A stretch of 64,000 nucleotides of DNA from Bog-257 sp963805985 (lineage in GTDB: Bacteria > Acidobacteriota > Terriglobia > Terriglobales > Acidobacteriaceae): positions 62,001-126,000 of the forward strand of contig CAWDWG010000009.1 of assembly GCA_963805985.1 (NCBI GenBank), read 5' to 3'. Below are positions 36,517 through 45,650 of the stretch, piece by piece. The first letter of the stretch is position 1. The number at the start of each line of letters is the position of its first letter. The position numbers were made by a program, and so were the translations under genes. Under the pieces are notes generated by a model. That model did no database searches and had not been told where the DNA came from. It was given only the letters and a program-made list of their open reading frames with translations.

Positions 36517-37218
36517 CTACGCCTTCCTTACCGTCCTTCGTTCAATTCTCTTTTCGTAATCCGTTCCCTGAAAAATGCGCTGCACATACACGCTCGGCGT
36601 ATGCACGTGATCGGGATCGATCTCGCCGGGTTCGACCAGATGCTCGACCTCGGCGATCGTGACTCTGCCCGCGGTCGCCATCATGGGATTGAAGTTGCGC
36701 GCTGTCTTGCGATAGACGAGATTGCCCCAGCGATCGCCCTTCCACGCCTTGATCAGCGCGAAATCCGCGGTCATGCCGCGCTCCAGCACATACGGACGGC
36801 CGTCGAACTCGCGAGTTTCCTTGCCCTCGGCGACCACCGTGCCGAAGCCCGTCGGCGTGTAAAAGCCGGGAATTCCCGCACCGCCGGCGCGGATTCGCTC
36901 GGCCAGCGTGCCTTGCGGGACAAGTTCCAGATCGATGCGCCCGGTTAGCACCATCTCTTCCAGCAGCTTATTCTCACCCACGTAGCTGCCCTTGTGCGAC
37001 GTGATCTGTCCGGCCGCCAGCAGCAAGCCGAGACCGAATTCGTCTACACCGACGTTGTTGCTGATGGTGTGCAGGTCCTTCACACCTTTCTTCACCAGCG
37101 CCCGGATGAGGTTCTCGGGAATGCCGCACAGACCGAAGCCGCCGACCATGAGGGTCGCGCCATCCTGAATGTCGTGTACCGCCTCATCGGCGTTCGCCAC
37201 AACCTTGTTCATTGGCAT
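36517..37218 (-). CDS. scoA: 3-oxoacid CoA-transferase, subunit A
   Basis: 233 aa, normal length. It opens with MPMNKVVANADEAVHDIQDG and GGFGLCGIPENLIRAL (CoA-binding glycine loop), followed by SNNVGVDEFGLGLLL, PQGTLAERIRAGGAGIPGFYTPTG and MATAGRVTIAEVEHLVEPG. Start ATG 37218 or 37212; the reading from 37305 adds residues with no family match. Partner of scoB. Confidence 0.92.
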   Translation of the reverse strand: MPMNKVVANADEAVHDIQDGATLMVGGFGLCGIPENLIRALVKKGVKDLHTISNNVGVDEFGLGLLLAAGQITSHKGSYVGENKLLEEMVLTGRIDLELVPQGTLAERIRAGGAGIPGFYTPTGFGTVVAEGKETREFDGRPYVLERGMTADFALIKAWKGDRWGNLVYRKTARNFNPMMATAGRVTIAEVEHLVEPGEIDPDHVHTPSVYVQRIFQGTDYEKRIERRTVRKA

Positions 37219-37294
37219 AGGGTTTAAGTCCGAACGGAAATTGTACCGAGGAGCGTTGTCTCCACGCAAAGATCGATCTGCGCCAACCACATAA

Positions 37295-37393
37295 ATTGTC
37301 ATCACGAGTGGGCTTCAGCCCGCGAGGGATCTGCTGCGCTCCCGACGAAAAGCAGATCCCTCGTCGGCCTGAAGGCCTCCTCGTGATGACAAT
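37295..37393. repeat. 99-base composite palindrome
   Basis: Outer arms 37295-37308 and 37380-37393 (ATTGTCATCACGAG / CTCGTGATGACAAT) and inner arms 37324-37335 and 37351-37362 (GAGGGATCTGCT / AGCAGATCCCTC) are perfect. Between them on each side sits a different small palindrome: GGGCTTCAGCCC on the left, GGCCTGAAGGCC on the right. It looks like two inverted copies of one cassette. Upstream of scoA. Confidence 0.8.
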
Positions 37394-37448
37394 CTTCTGG
37401 CTCGCAAGCAACGCCAACAACCAACAACCGGCAGCCGACAACCGACAA

Positions 37449-38297
37449 CTACTTCCCAAACTTGTTCGCTTCCTCAAACATCTCCCGCAGACCCGGCCCG
37501 CGCAGATTCTCCCGCAGATGCGCCAGTTGCTGCTCGAAGCGCAGCAAAGCCTCCTCGATGTTCTCGGTATTCGTCATCGCGATGTCGCGCCACATCGAAT
37601 ACGGGCTGTGGGCGATACGGGTCATCTCGCGCAGCGCCCGCCCGCCGATCTGCATGACCGCGTCGTCCTCGCCAAACTCTTCGCGCAGCGAACAGGCCAG
37701 CGCGGTGGCGATCATCTGCGGCAGATGGCTGATCCAGGCGCACAAGCGATCATGCCGCTCGGCGTCCAGAGTAATCACGCGCGCTCCGATCATCCCCAGC
37801 AAATCCAGATAATCCTGCTGGCGCGAGGTGTAGGGACGGTCAGCATCAATCGGGGTAACCAGCCACACTGCATCGCGGAAGAGTTCTGCGTCGGCGTTCT
37901 CGATTCCGCCGAGCTCCTTGCCTGCCATGGGATGTCCTGGCAGGACGCGCTCCGCGGCCTTTTCGCCCAGAATCATTCGCGCCCGCTCGACGAACTGCTG
38001 CTTGGTGCTGCCTGTGTCGACGATTAATGCTTCCGGCGCAGCGATCGGGGCGACTTGCTCCAATTGCGACAGAATGCAGCCGACGGGAGTGGCAAGGACG
38101 ATCACATCGCTGCCGACGATGGCGCCCTCAAGGTCTGCTTCCGCGCGATCGATCGCGCCGCGAGCTTCGGCAATTTTCAGAACGGCCTGTTTGTCGCAGC
38201 CGACGATAGATCCGGCGAATCCAGCCTGCCGCAGCGCAAGTCCGAGCGATCCGCCAATCAGGCCGGTACCGACGATCGTGATTTGCCGGATGGACAT
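37449..38297 (-). CDS. tyrA: Prephenate dehydrogenase
   Basis: 282 aa. NAD-binding Rossmann start ITIVGTGLIGGSLGLAL, VIVLATPVGCI, VDTGSTKQQF, and the active-site block LPGHPMAGKELGGIENAD with the catalytic His; SHLPQMIATALA lies in the helical dimer domain. It makes 4-hydroxyphenylpyruvate for tyrosine synthesis. It lies 193 bases downstream of the DAHP synthase gene on the same strand, so both belong to aromatic amino acid synthesis. Confidence 0.93.
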   Translation of the reverse strand: MSIRQITIVGTGLIGGSLGLALRQAGFAGSIVGCDKQAVLKIAEARGAIDRAEADLEGAIVGSDVIVLATPVGCILSQLEQVAPIAAPEALIVDTGSTKQQFVERARMILGEKAAERVLPGHPMAGKELGGIENADAELFRDAVWLVTPIDADRPYTSRQQDYLDLLGMIGARVITLDAERHDRLCAWISHLPQMIATALACSLREEFGEDDAVMQIGGRALREMTRIAHSPYSMWRDIAMTNTENIEEALLRFEQQLAHLRENLRGPGLREMFEEANKFGK

Positions 38298-38384
38298 AGG
38301 AAGATACTCGGAGCGCGCAGCACGGCAGATGTCCTTGAGCGGGCGCGTGCGGCTCGGGTAGTGCGGACCTTCAGGTCCGCGTCA

Positions 38385-38480
38385 CCGCCGTTAAGAATCA
38401 CAAGAGCCGGCTTCAGCCGGCGACACATTGGCGGGCCAAAGCCCGCGTGTCATGATCGAACTGTCGCGTACGCGGCGCTG
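38385..38480. repeat. Palindromic cassettes between aroF and tyrA
   Basis: Contains GCCGGCTTCAGCCGGC and CGGGCCAAAGCCCG, with CGGACCTTCAGGTCCG just before (38367-38382). Same style as other gaps. Confidence 0.55.
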
Positions 38481-38490
38481 AAGCGCCGTA

Positions 38491-39510
38491 CTACCCGATC
38501 GTCCGTCCCACTGCGGGGGCGATCATGCGCAGACGATCCATCAACTCGGCAAACTGCTCCGGGAACAGCGACTGCGCGCCATCCGACAGTGCTTCGTCGG
38601 GCGAAGGATGAACTTCGATCAGCAGCGCGTCCGCACCCGCCGCCACTGACGCGCACGCCATGGGCGCAACCTTGTCGCGTAATCCAGTTCCGTGCGATGG
38701 GTCGGAAGTAATCGGTAGATGCGATAGCTTGTGCACAATCGGAATCGCTGAGATGTCGAGCGTGTTGCGTGTATACGTCTCGAAGGTGCGGATGCCGCGC
38801 TCGCACAGAATCACGTCGTAGTTGCCGCCCGACATGACGTACTCCGCCGAGAGCAACAGCTCTTCTATCGTGGCCGCGATGCCGCGCTTCAGCAGCACCG
38901 GCTTGCGCACTTTGCCCAGCTCACGCAGCAGGTTGAAGTTCTGCATGTTGCGCGCGCCCACCTGGAAGATGTCGATGAAGGGCATCATCGGCTCGATCTG
39001 CGAGATCTCCATCACCTCGCTGATCACCATCAGCCCGTGGCGATCGCCGGCTTCGCGCAAGAGTTTTAGTGCGTCCAGCCCTAGCCCTTGAAATGTGTAC
39101 GGCGAGCTTCGCGGCTTAAACGCGCCGCCGCGCAGGACCTTCGCGCCTGCCTTGCTCACCTGTTCGGCGGCCATCATGATTTGCTCGCGTGATTCCACCG
39201 AGCACGGGCCGGCCATCACAACAACTTCCTTGCCGCCGACCTCCACGCCATTGGCGAGGCGTACTTTGGTTCCGTCGGGACGCCAAGACCGTCCCGCCAA
39301 TTTATAGGGCGCGCTGATGCGGTGTACCGCCTGCACGCCGGGCAGGACTTCCAGTTCGCGAGTGTCGAAGTCGATGCGCTTGCCGACCGCCGCCAGCACG
39401 CTCTGGCGCGCGCCGGTGGTGCGATGCACAGCGAAGCCCATCTTCACCAGGTGATTCGTCACCTCCTGGATCTGGTCGTCGCTCGCGTCTTCCCACATCG
39501 CTACGATCAT
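38491..39510 (-). CDS. aroF: 3-deoxy-7-phosphoheptulonate synthase (DAHP synthase)
   Basis: 339 aa. An N-terminal ferredoxin-like regulatory domain (about 1-70) precedes the barrel, as in the Thermotoga-type (I-beta) enzyme. MAGPCSVESREQI, LRGGAFKPRSSPYTFQGLG, QVGARNMQNFNLL, KRGIAATIEELLLSAEY and THKLSHLPITSDPSHGTG-like blocks carry the PEP, E4P and metal ligands. First step of the shikimate pathway. Start ATG 39510. Confidence 0.94.
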   Translation of the reverse strand: MIVAMWEDASDDQIQEVTNHLVKMGFAVHRTTGARQSVLAAVGKRIDFDTRELEVLPGVQAVHRISAPYKLAGRSWRPDGTKVRLANGVEVGGKEVVVMAGPCSVESREQIMMAAEQVSKAGAKVLRGGAFKPRSSPYTFQGLGLDALKLLREAGDRHGLMVISEVMEISQIEPMMPFIDIFQVGARNMQNFNLLRELGKVRKPVLLKRGIAATIEELLLSAEYVMSGGNYDVILCERGIRTFETYTRNTLDISAIPIVHKLSHLPITSDPSHGTGLRDKVAPMACASVAAGADALLIEVHPSPDEALSDGAQSLFPEQFAELMDRLRMIAPAVGRTIG

Positions 39511-39735
39511 GCTGTGGCCTCGAAAGAGTCGCGCAGAAATTGATTACTTGCGCTGCATCGTCTCGCTTGCATTCAGGTGGTTAGGTTCGACTTTATCACG
39601 CGGAACGCCGGCGTTGCAGCGATGGAGAGGTGCCGATACGGACCTTCCGGTTCGTCTCCGCCGCCAATGAAGTATGATGATCCCGGCTACTCGTGTGTCG
39701 TCGGCTGAAAGCCGACTCAGAGAAGAAAATAAAAA

Positions 39736-39772
39736 CGCTTGGACGCCGGCCTGAAGGCCAGCTCTACCCGGC
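39736..39772. repeat. GGCCTGAAGGCCAGCTCTACC cassette
   Basis: CCGGCCTGAAGGCC followed by AGCTCTACC. The stop codon of the next minus-strand gene (39764) lies inside it. Similar phrases at 40079-40100, 40203-40231 and 48058-48078. Confidence 0.55.
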
Positions 39773-40051
39773 CAGATAGGATTGCAGGCACTCGCGAATG
39801 ACGTCCTCGCCGAGTTTTTCGCCGCGATTCAGCCGATTGAGAATCTCGTCGACCACCTGCTTGGCCTGGTTGCGCTCGCGATGGAGGAGGAAACCGTCGA
39901 AGATGTGCTCGCCGCGCATGGCGTTCTCGATCTCGGTTTCCTTGTCGTGCTCGCCGAGTTCGGTGAAGTAGACCACGCGATAACGACCGCCATAATCGGC
40001 GTCGCGGTAGATTTCGAACATAACTTTCTTGGTGTCGGTGGTGAGTGGCAT
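39764..40051 (-). CDS. Small conserved hypothetical protein
   Basis: 95 aa from the ATG at 40051. Alpha/beta composition with many charged residues (FEIYRDADYGGRYRVVYFTELG, MRGEHIFDGFLLHRERNQAKQVVDEIL). No signal peptide or membrane helix. I do not recognise the family. Both ends touch palindromic cassettes: the last codon and stop lie in one, and the leader in another. Confidence 0.6.
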   Translation of the reverse strand: MPLTTDTKKVMFEIYRDADYGGRYRVVYFTELGEHDKETEIENAMRGEHIFDGFLLHRERNQAKQVVDEILNRLNRGEKLGEDVIRECLQSYLAG

Positions 40052-40073
40052 GGCCCTGGCCTCGGATTGCTGT

Positions 40074-40232
40074 GGTAGAGCTGGCCTTGAAGCCAGCGTC
40101 AAGCGCCGAATCGTAATTATAAAGCCAGCTCCAGCCGGCGCAAACCGCTTCGAAAAATTTGCGCGGGCTGAAGCCCGCGCTTCTTCGAAAGGTAGACTGG
40201 GACGCTGACCTAAAGGCCAGCTCTACCTGGAA
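40074..40232. repeat. Three palindromic cassettes in a row
   Basis: AGCTGGCCTTGAAGCCAGC, GCGGGCTGAAGCCCGCGC, and AAAGGCCAGCTCTACC phrases. They fill the 231-base gap between the small hypothetical gene and the activase gene. Confidence 0.55.
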
Positions 40233-40282
40233 GCACCCAAACGCCGACCGAAGATCAGCTCAACTCTGAGTCCGGCTCCAAC

Positions 40283-43200
40283 CTAATCATCTCCTGACGC
40301 CGTGGCCGCCTCAGGCTCGTGCGCCGCCTGCGGGAAGGGAACGATCTCCGCCTCGCGCCGCATCGATTTCGGCGTCAGGCTCATCCGCAGCTGCCGCTCG
40401 TACTCCGCCAGTTGCTGTTCCAGATTCTTCGCGGTGTCGGCCTTCTTCAGCAGGTCCTCGCGATAGCGCTTCAGGAAGTAGTCGATGGTCTCGACGCGAA
40501 TCCTAATCGAGCCAGTCGGCTTGTTCTCATCGAGATCCTTGAACGAGAAGTACGGCGTGCCGGATTTCTCGATGATGTCCTCGATCACGCTGTAAATCGG
40601 CGCGTCGTGGCCGCACTTGAAGTTGGAGATCTCCAGCGCCACCAGGTTGGGGTGCCGCGCCGTGAACTTCGCCGCCCAAATCTTGACGTTGGTGCTGGCT
40701 GAGTACGCGTTCTTCCAGACATCGCGAATGTCGAGGGCGTGGGTGATCGCGCCGGAGCGAACCTCCTCGCCGAACAGCCGATCCATCATGTCGTCGTCCG
40801 TGGGCAGGAAGCTCTGCGAGAAGACCGGATAACCGAGCTTCTGGAACTCCTCCATGATCTCGTGATTCAAGCCGGGATCATGGTGATAGACGCGGCCCAG
40901 CATCACGATGCCGAGGCGGTTCTCGCGCTCCAGGGTGTCGAGCATCTCGCGCGCGCGCTGGCGCTGGCCGAGGTCGAAGTCGTCAAATGCTTTGTAAGCA
41001 GCCTGGATGGCGCGCTCGTTTTCTTCCTCGCTCAGCCCCAGGATCGGCGCCCACGCCTGGAACATCTGCAGGCCGAACAGGCGCTTGTCGTCGATGTTCA
41101 GGATGGGATCGAGATACTGAATGCCGTTGTCCTTGAAGACATCGCCTTCCTTGGTGAACGCGGCCTTCACGGCGTTGGGCGTTGCCGTCACGGTCGGGCA
41201 GGCGTTCGAGCCGCTGCAGTTCTTCATCGGCTGATGCAGCGTGTCGATCATGGGGAAGAAGATGGCGTCGAGCGGCTTCTTCGCGTGCTTCTGGAAGATC
41301 AGGTTGTAGACGTGCGGAATGCCGATCTTCGATGGGAAGCAGGGATCGATGGCGCCGCGGCCCGCGCCCTGGCGATACATCTCCTGGCCGGTGAACTCGG
41401 AGTAGACGAGATTCTCCGGCTCCAGTCCCAGGCTCTCGAGATACGCGCTGAACATCGGCGCGTAGAGATACATGTTCAGCACGCGCGGCATGCCGACGCG
41501 CAGCGCCTTGCGCTTGTTCATCAGCTCGGTGCGATGCTGGATGGCGGCCTTGGCCTTGCCGAAATCCCAGCGGCCTGGTGTCGGCAGCGGGTCGGCAATC
41601 TTCTCCGGATTCCGCGAGCGCCATACTTCGTTGGCGGCGATGTCGACGAAGTTGGGATTCTGCTTCTTTATCGCGTCGAGTCCAGCCTTGATGCCGCGCA
41701 TCGCGCCGACGTCTTCGACCTGTCCTTTTTCGCAGGTCGAGATAATAAGACGGCGCTCGCCTGCGGCCAGTGGAACTTTCGACTTGAAGACCGGCAGCGG
41801 CGATGCGGGCTCGAGGTGCTCGTTCTTGGCATCGCCGACGTTGACGTCGATGAAGGTGCGCAGGCAGTTGTTCTTGCAGAAGTAGCAGCGCGTTTCTTCG
41901 CTGCGCGTGGTCTTGTAGCCGATCTTCTCGACGGCCTCGATGCCGATGAAGGTGGTGCGATGGCCGTTCTTGTAGATACGGATCGCTTCGACACCCGCGC
42001 CGATCGCGCCCGACTCGCCGCAGTGCTCGTGGACGATGACCTCGGGATCTTGCCCGGCGCCGTGGAAGTGCGAGTGAATGAAGTCGACCTCGGACTTCAC
42101 CGCTGCCAGGTTCTTCTGCGTTCCGCCCTGCAGGATGAACTTCGATCCCAGCTTGGCGAGGTTGGGAATTCCGGCGACGTATAAGAAGATGTTCTTCGGC
42201 AGAACATTCGCCAGGCCGGCAAGAATTTCTTCGCCACGCCAGCCCTGGCGCTGGAAGTTCACGATGTCCGACTGCATAAACACGGCGCAGCCGTAGCCGA
42301 AGACCGGCATGGTATTGGCCGAGAAGGCGATATCGGCGTACTCCTCAACTTTGTACCCGAGCGATTCCGCCGTGCCCTGCAGGAAGTAGCCGTTGCCAGC
42401 GGAGCACTGCGTGTTCAGCTTGAAGTCTTTGACGCGCCCGTCTTTGAGGACGATCAGCTTGATGTCCTGGCCGCCGACGTCGACGATGACGTGCGGGTTG
42501 TCGTAAAACTTCATCGCCGATTCGGTGTGCGCGACGGTCTCAACCAGCGCGACATCGGCCTTCAGCACATCTTTCAGCACGTCCTTGGCGTAACCGGTGG
42601 TGCCGACACCCATGACCTCCAGCGTTGCGCCCTGCGATTCCACTTGCTGGCGCAGCGCGACGAACATGTCGATGGTGTCCTGGATCGGATTGCCGCCGGA
42701 AAGTTGATAGGCCTTGCACATCACATCGCCCGCTTCGGAGAGCAGCACCGCTTTGGTCGAGGTCGAGCCGCCGTCGAGGCCGACGAAGCCATGCACGGTC
42801 TCGCCTGGGGCGAACTTCGCGCCGATGAACTTCGGGACACGATACTTCTCTTTGAACCCGACGAGTTCTTCCGGTGAGGTGCTCAGGCCGGCCGCTCCGG
42901 ACTTCGCCTTCTCCACCTGACGGCCGACGGTGATGTAGTCCTCCAGGCACTCGGTGCCCATGTAGATGCCGACTTCAGGCTCTTCGTCCTTGCCGAACTC
43001 AACCGCGCCCAGTGCCGCGAAATACTGCGCGTTGTCAGGGACCTTGATGCAATCTTCCGGCTTCAGCCCTTCGGGGATCTCTACCTTGCGCTCTTCCCAG
43101 GTGCGGGGAATGTTCTGCTGCCAGGCTTCTTTCATGCCGCGGATGAAGCTGTTGGGACCGCCAAGCAGGAGAACGTGCGGGCGCAGCGTGTGACCGCGCG

Positions 43201-43996
43201 TCAGCACGGTGAGGTTCTGCAGCACGATGGCGTCGAAGAGCGATGCCATCAGTTGGTCGGGAGGAATGCCTTGCTTCTGCAGGCCGTTGATGTCGGTCTC
43301 GGCGAAGACGCCGCACTTGCCGGCCACGGGATGCAGCTTGATGCCGACGTAGCCCTGGTCGCAGAGTTCGGCGGCGGGAATCTTCAGCTTGGCATTGATC
43401 TTGTCGATGACGGCGCCCGTACCGCCGGCGCACTTGTCGTTCATCGATGGAATCTTCTTCTTGCGGCCGGTGTTCTCGTCTTCCTTGAAGACGATGATCT
43501 TCGCGTCCTGGCCGCCGAGTTCGATGACGGAATTGACTTCGGGATGGAGCTTTTCGACCGCAAGCGAAACTGCGGTGACTTCCTGCACGAACTTTGCGCC
43601 GATCAGGTTGGCCAGCGCGCCGCCGCCGGAGCCGGTGATGAAGATGCGGCAATTGTGCGGAGCGATGCCGACTTCGTCCTGCATGCGCTTGAGGAACTCA
43701 AGCAGCTTTTCCGGCTGCTTGGTCTCGTGGCGCTGATAATCCTGCCAGATCATCTTGTCGGTTTCGGTATCGACCACGACGGCTTTCACGGTGGTCGAGC
43801 CGACGTCCATGCCGACGGTGTAGACGGCCTTGTGGCCGGATTGCGACGCAACCTCGCGCGACTTGGCGAGAATGCGGGCGGGCAGGGAAGATTCAACGGG
43901 CGCAGACTCGGTTAACGCGCTCAGAGAGACGTCAACCTTGGGATTCGCAGTGTCACAGCATCCGTGGTCCGATCCGTGTTGGTGTGAGTGACTCAC
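40283..43996 (-). CDS. Giant 2-hydroxyacyl-CoA dehydratase activase-type protein (two ASKHA domains)
   Basis: About 1237 aa from a GTG at 43996 with GGAGG 5 bases upstream; an ATG at 44062 lies inside a repeat and is less likely. His-rich N-terminus (SHSHQHGSDHG). ASKHA domain 1 (about 60-335): GMDVGSTTVKAVV, ITGSGGGA, IELGGQDAKII, NDKCAGGTG with C189. ASKHA domain 2 (about 403-685): GLDGGSTSTKAVLL, VDVGGQDIKLI, NTQCSAGNG with C531. Then a CYFCKNNC cysteine cluster (704-711) and a DUF2229-like region. In known activases the Cys of each CAGGTG-type motif holds a [4Fe-4S] cluster, and ATP hydrolysis drives a low-potential electron. The substrate is unknown. Confidence 0.85.
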   Translation of the reverse strand: MSHSHQHGSDHGCCDTANPKVDVSLSALTESAPVESSLPARILAKSREVASQSGHKAVYTVGMDVGSTTVKAVVVDTETDKMIWQDYQRHETKQPEKLLEFLKRMQDEVGIAPHNCRIFITGSGGGALANLIGAKFVQEVTAVSLAVEKLHPEVNSVIELGGQDAKIIVFKEDENTGRKKKIPSMNDKCAGGTGAVIDKINAKLKIPAAELCDQGYVGIKLHPVAGKCGVFAETDINGLQKQGIPPDQLMASLFDAIVLQNLTVLTRGHTLRPHVLLLGGPNSFIRGMKEAWQQNIPRTWEERKVEIPEGLKPEDCIKVPDNAQYFAALGAVEFGKDEEPEVGIYMGTECLEDYITVGRQVEKAKSGAAGLSTSPEELVGFKEKYRVPKFIGAKFAPGETVHGFVGLDGGSTSTKAVLLSEAGDVMCKAYQLSGGNPIQDTIDMFVALRQQVESQGATLEVMGVGTTGYAKDVLKDVLKADVALVETVAHTESAMKFYDNPHVIVDVGGQDIKLIVLKDGRVKDFKLNTQCSAGNGYFLQGTAESLGYKVEEYADIAFSANTMPVFGYGCAVFMQSDIVNFQRQGWRGEEILAGLANVLPKNIFLYVAGIPNLAKLGSKFILQGGTQKNLAAVKSEVDFIHSHFHGAGQDPEVIVHEHCGESGAIGAGVEAIRIYKNGHRTTFIGIEAVEKIGYKTTRSEETRCYFCKNNCLRTFIDVNVGDAKNEHLEPASPLPVFKSKVPLAAGERRLIISTCEKGQVEDVGAMRGIKAGLDAIKKQNPNFVDIAANEVWRSRNPEKIADPLPTPGRWDFGKAKAAIQHRTELMNKRKALRVGMPRVLNMYLYAPMFSAYLESLGLEPENLVYSEFTGQEMYRQGAGRGAIDPCFPSKIGIPHVYNLIFQKHAKKPLDAIFFPMIDTLHQPMKNCSGSNACPTVTATPNAVKAAFTKEGDVFKDNGIQYLDPILNIDDKRLFGLQMFQAWAPILGLSEEENERAIQAAYKAFDDFDLGQRQRAREMLDTLERENRLGIVMLGRVYHHDPGLNHEIMEEFQKLGYPVFSQSFLPTDDDMMDRLFGEEVRSGAITHALDIRDVWKNAYSASTNVKIWAAKFTARHPNLVALEISNFKCGHDAPIYSVIEDIIEKSGTPYFSFKDLDENKPTGSIRIRVETIDYFLKRYREDLLKKADTAKNLEQQLAEYERQLRMSLTPKSMRREAEIVPFPQAAHEPEAATASGDD

Positions 43997-44026
43997 TAGG
44001 CCTCCGTGATCGTGTGCGGGTCTTTG

Positions 44027-44062
44027 CCCGCTTGTTAGGCGCGGGGCTGAAGCCCCGCTCAT
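44027..44062. repeat. Palindromic cassette upstream of activase gene
   Basis: GCGGGGCTGAAGCCCCGC. It covers the alternative upstream ATG of the activase frame. Confidence 0.55.
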
Positions 44063-44109
44063 TTTGTGCCGCCCCCGAAGGGGCTCGACATCATTAATCG
44101 AACTTCGTA

Positions 44110-44154
44110 CCCAGCGCTTCCGCGCTGGGCTAATTACTGCCGTCCCTGAAGGGG
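44110..44154. repeat. Palindromic cassette (CCCAGC/GCTGGG type)
   Basis: CCCAGCGCTTCCGCGCTGGG followed by CTAATTACTGCC and GTCCCTGAAGGGGCT; same order as at 19198-19262 and 35457-35527. Confidence 0.6.
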
Positions 44155-45469
44155 CTACGCGTCGCCGAAGTTGCCTTCAACCCTTCTGAACCCGTGCTTC
44201 GCCTGCCGGAACAACCACTCGAGCACACGCCTGTCGTTGTAGCACCAGGCGAGGATGTGATTCAGCGTCGAGAAGCAGGTCTTCTGACACTCTTTCTTCA
44301 TGTCTTTGAGCTGCTTAGTTTCAAACTTGTGGTTCTCGATGGTGCCCCAGTCGTATCCGGTCGAGTACATGGGGAAGCACGGCGCCAGCGTGCCATCGAC
44401 GCGGACGATCAGCGAATTGTGGCCGGCGCGGCAACCCCAGTCGTGCAGATCGCCATGGATGAAGTTCTTCATCTGGGCCAGGCGCTCCACCGAGTTCACC
44501 ATGTGATAGCCCGACTTCTGCTTCTCGATCAGCCAGTCAATCAGTTCGGACGCCGCGGGGTGATGCTCCTCGCGAATGAACGTCGGGATTCGAGTACAGA
44601 TGCTTGTAGTGCGGCTGCTCGGTCATCGGCGATTCGCAGATGTGGTAGTCGGTCGCGATGCCGTTGTCGTGCGCCAACTCCGTCAACTGACGGACATCGT
44701 CCATGTTGTTAGCGCAGATGTTGATGTTCAGGAACACCGAGTAGCCGTACTTGTACTGCTTCTTCACTAGATAGTCGAAGTACTTGCGGATGGGAACCAT
44801 CGCCTTCGGAAGGCCGCGGCCGGCGACATCATCCCAGGCATCGACCGCAAGATTGACCACACCGACTCCGGCATCGGCAACCTTGTCGATCACGGGCTCG
44901 CGCATCAGGCGGCCGTTGGTCGGCAGATAAACCCAGAAGCCTTTCTTCGCCGCGTAGTAAATGATCTTGTGGGCGAAGTCGGGACGCAGCAACGGCTCGC
45001 CACCCATCAACGCCAACACGCCCGCGCCGGAGTCGCGCAGCCAGTCGATGGAACGCTTGGCCGTATCTTCGGTCATGCCGCGGACGGTATTGTCGAAGGC
45101 CCAGCAGTAGTGGCAATCGAGGTTGCACTTCCACTCGTTGAAGAGGTAGGCGATGATCGGATGGAAGTCGCCCGGCAGCACGCGCGAGCGAATCCAGGGG
45201 GCGGCCCAGCCGCGCATGGCGCGAATGATGTGCTTGGTGGACCATGAGCGCTTGCCGTTCTTCGGGAAGTAGTCCTCGTCGCGCGCCGTCATCAGTTCGG
45301 GATATTGCGGGAAGATCGGCGCCGGCAGTTCTTGCAGCTTGCCGTCCTTGGGAGCGGGCAGCAGACGCGGGGTTTCCGGCTGCTTCATCAGCAGCTCATG
45401 GAGTTGGACATCCAGTCGATGAGTAGGGGCAGCGGTAGTCCCCTCGGGTGTCTGGATCTCTGTCGGCAT
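44155..45469 (-). pseudogene. Radical SAM protein, interrupted by a one-base frameshift
   Basis: First frame 44537-45469: the radical SAM motif CNLDCHYC (CX3CX2C) in EWKCNLDCHYCWAFDNT, then LMGGEPLLRPDF and YLPTNGRLM. The chain continues in the other frame (44155 to about 44590): REEHHPAASELIDWLIEK, then a SPASM-like tail with WGCRAGHNSLIVRVDGTLAPCFP and further cysteines (KECQKTCF). Joining the frames gives about 430 aa. The shift maps close to a CCC run (plus-strand 44585-44587) and looks like one extra base, so a sequencing error is as likely as a real mutation. It lies between the two dehydratase/activase genes. Predicted 4Fe-4S enzyme using SAM. Confidence 0.8.
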
Positions 45470-45499
45470 GTCTAGCTCGAGGTCCTTTCTCGATCCAAA

Positions 45500-45650
45500 A
45501 CTTGGCAGGGGCTGAAGCCCTCGCTAACAAGCGCCGTATCGGCACGACTGAGTTGTGCCCTGATACGAGGCTGGCTATGTTCGTAGCCTGATTCTTGGAG
45601 CAGGCCTAAAGGCTTCCTCTAACCTGACCTGAAGGCCTGCTCAACCAGTT
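45500..45650. repeat. Run of palindromic cassettes
   Basis: Contains AGGGGCTGAAGCCCTCGCTAA, AGGCCTAAAGGCTTCCTCTAA and CTGACCTGAAGGCCTGCTC phrases between the 611-aa gene and the radical SAM gene. Confidence 0.5.

Noticed and set aside
35238..40232. Repeats between 35 and 40 kb as a CRISPR array
   Set aside because: Units are irregularly spaced, self-complementary, differ in arm sequence and occupy separate gaps between genes; no cas gene is present.
40739..42184. 481-aa open frame on the plus strand inside the activase gene region
   Set aside because: Mirror of the activase coding strand; no ribosome site, motif or family resemblance.
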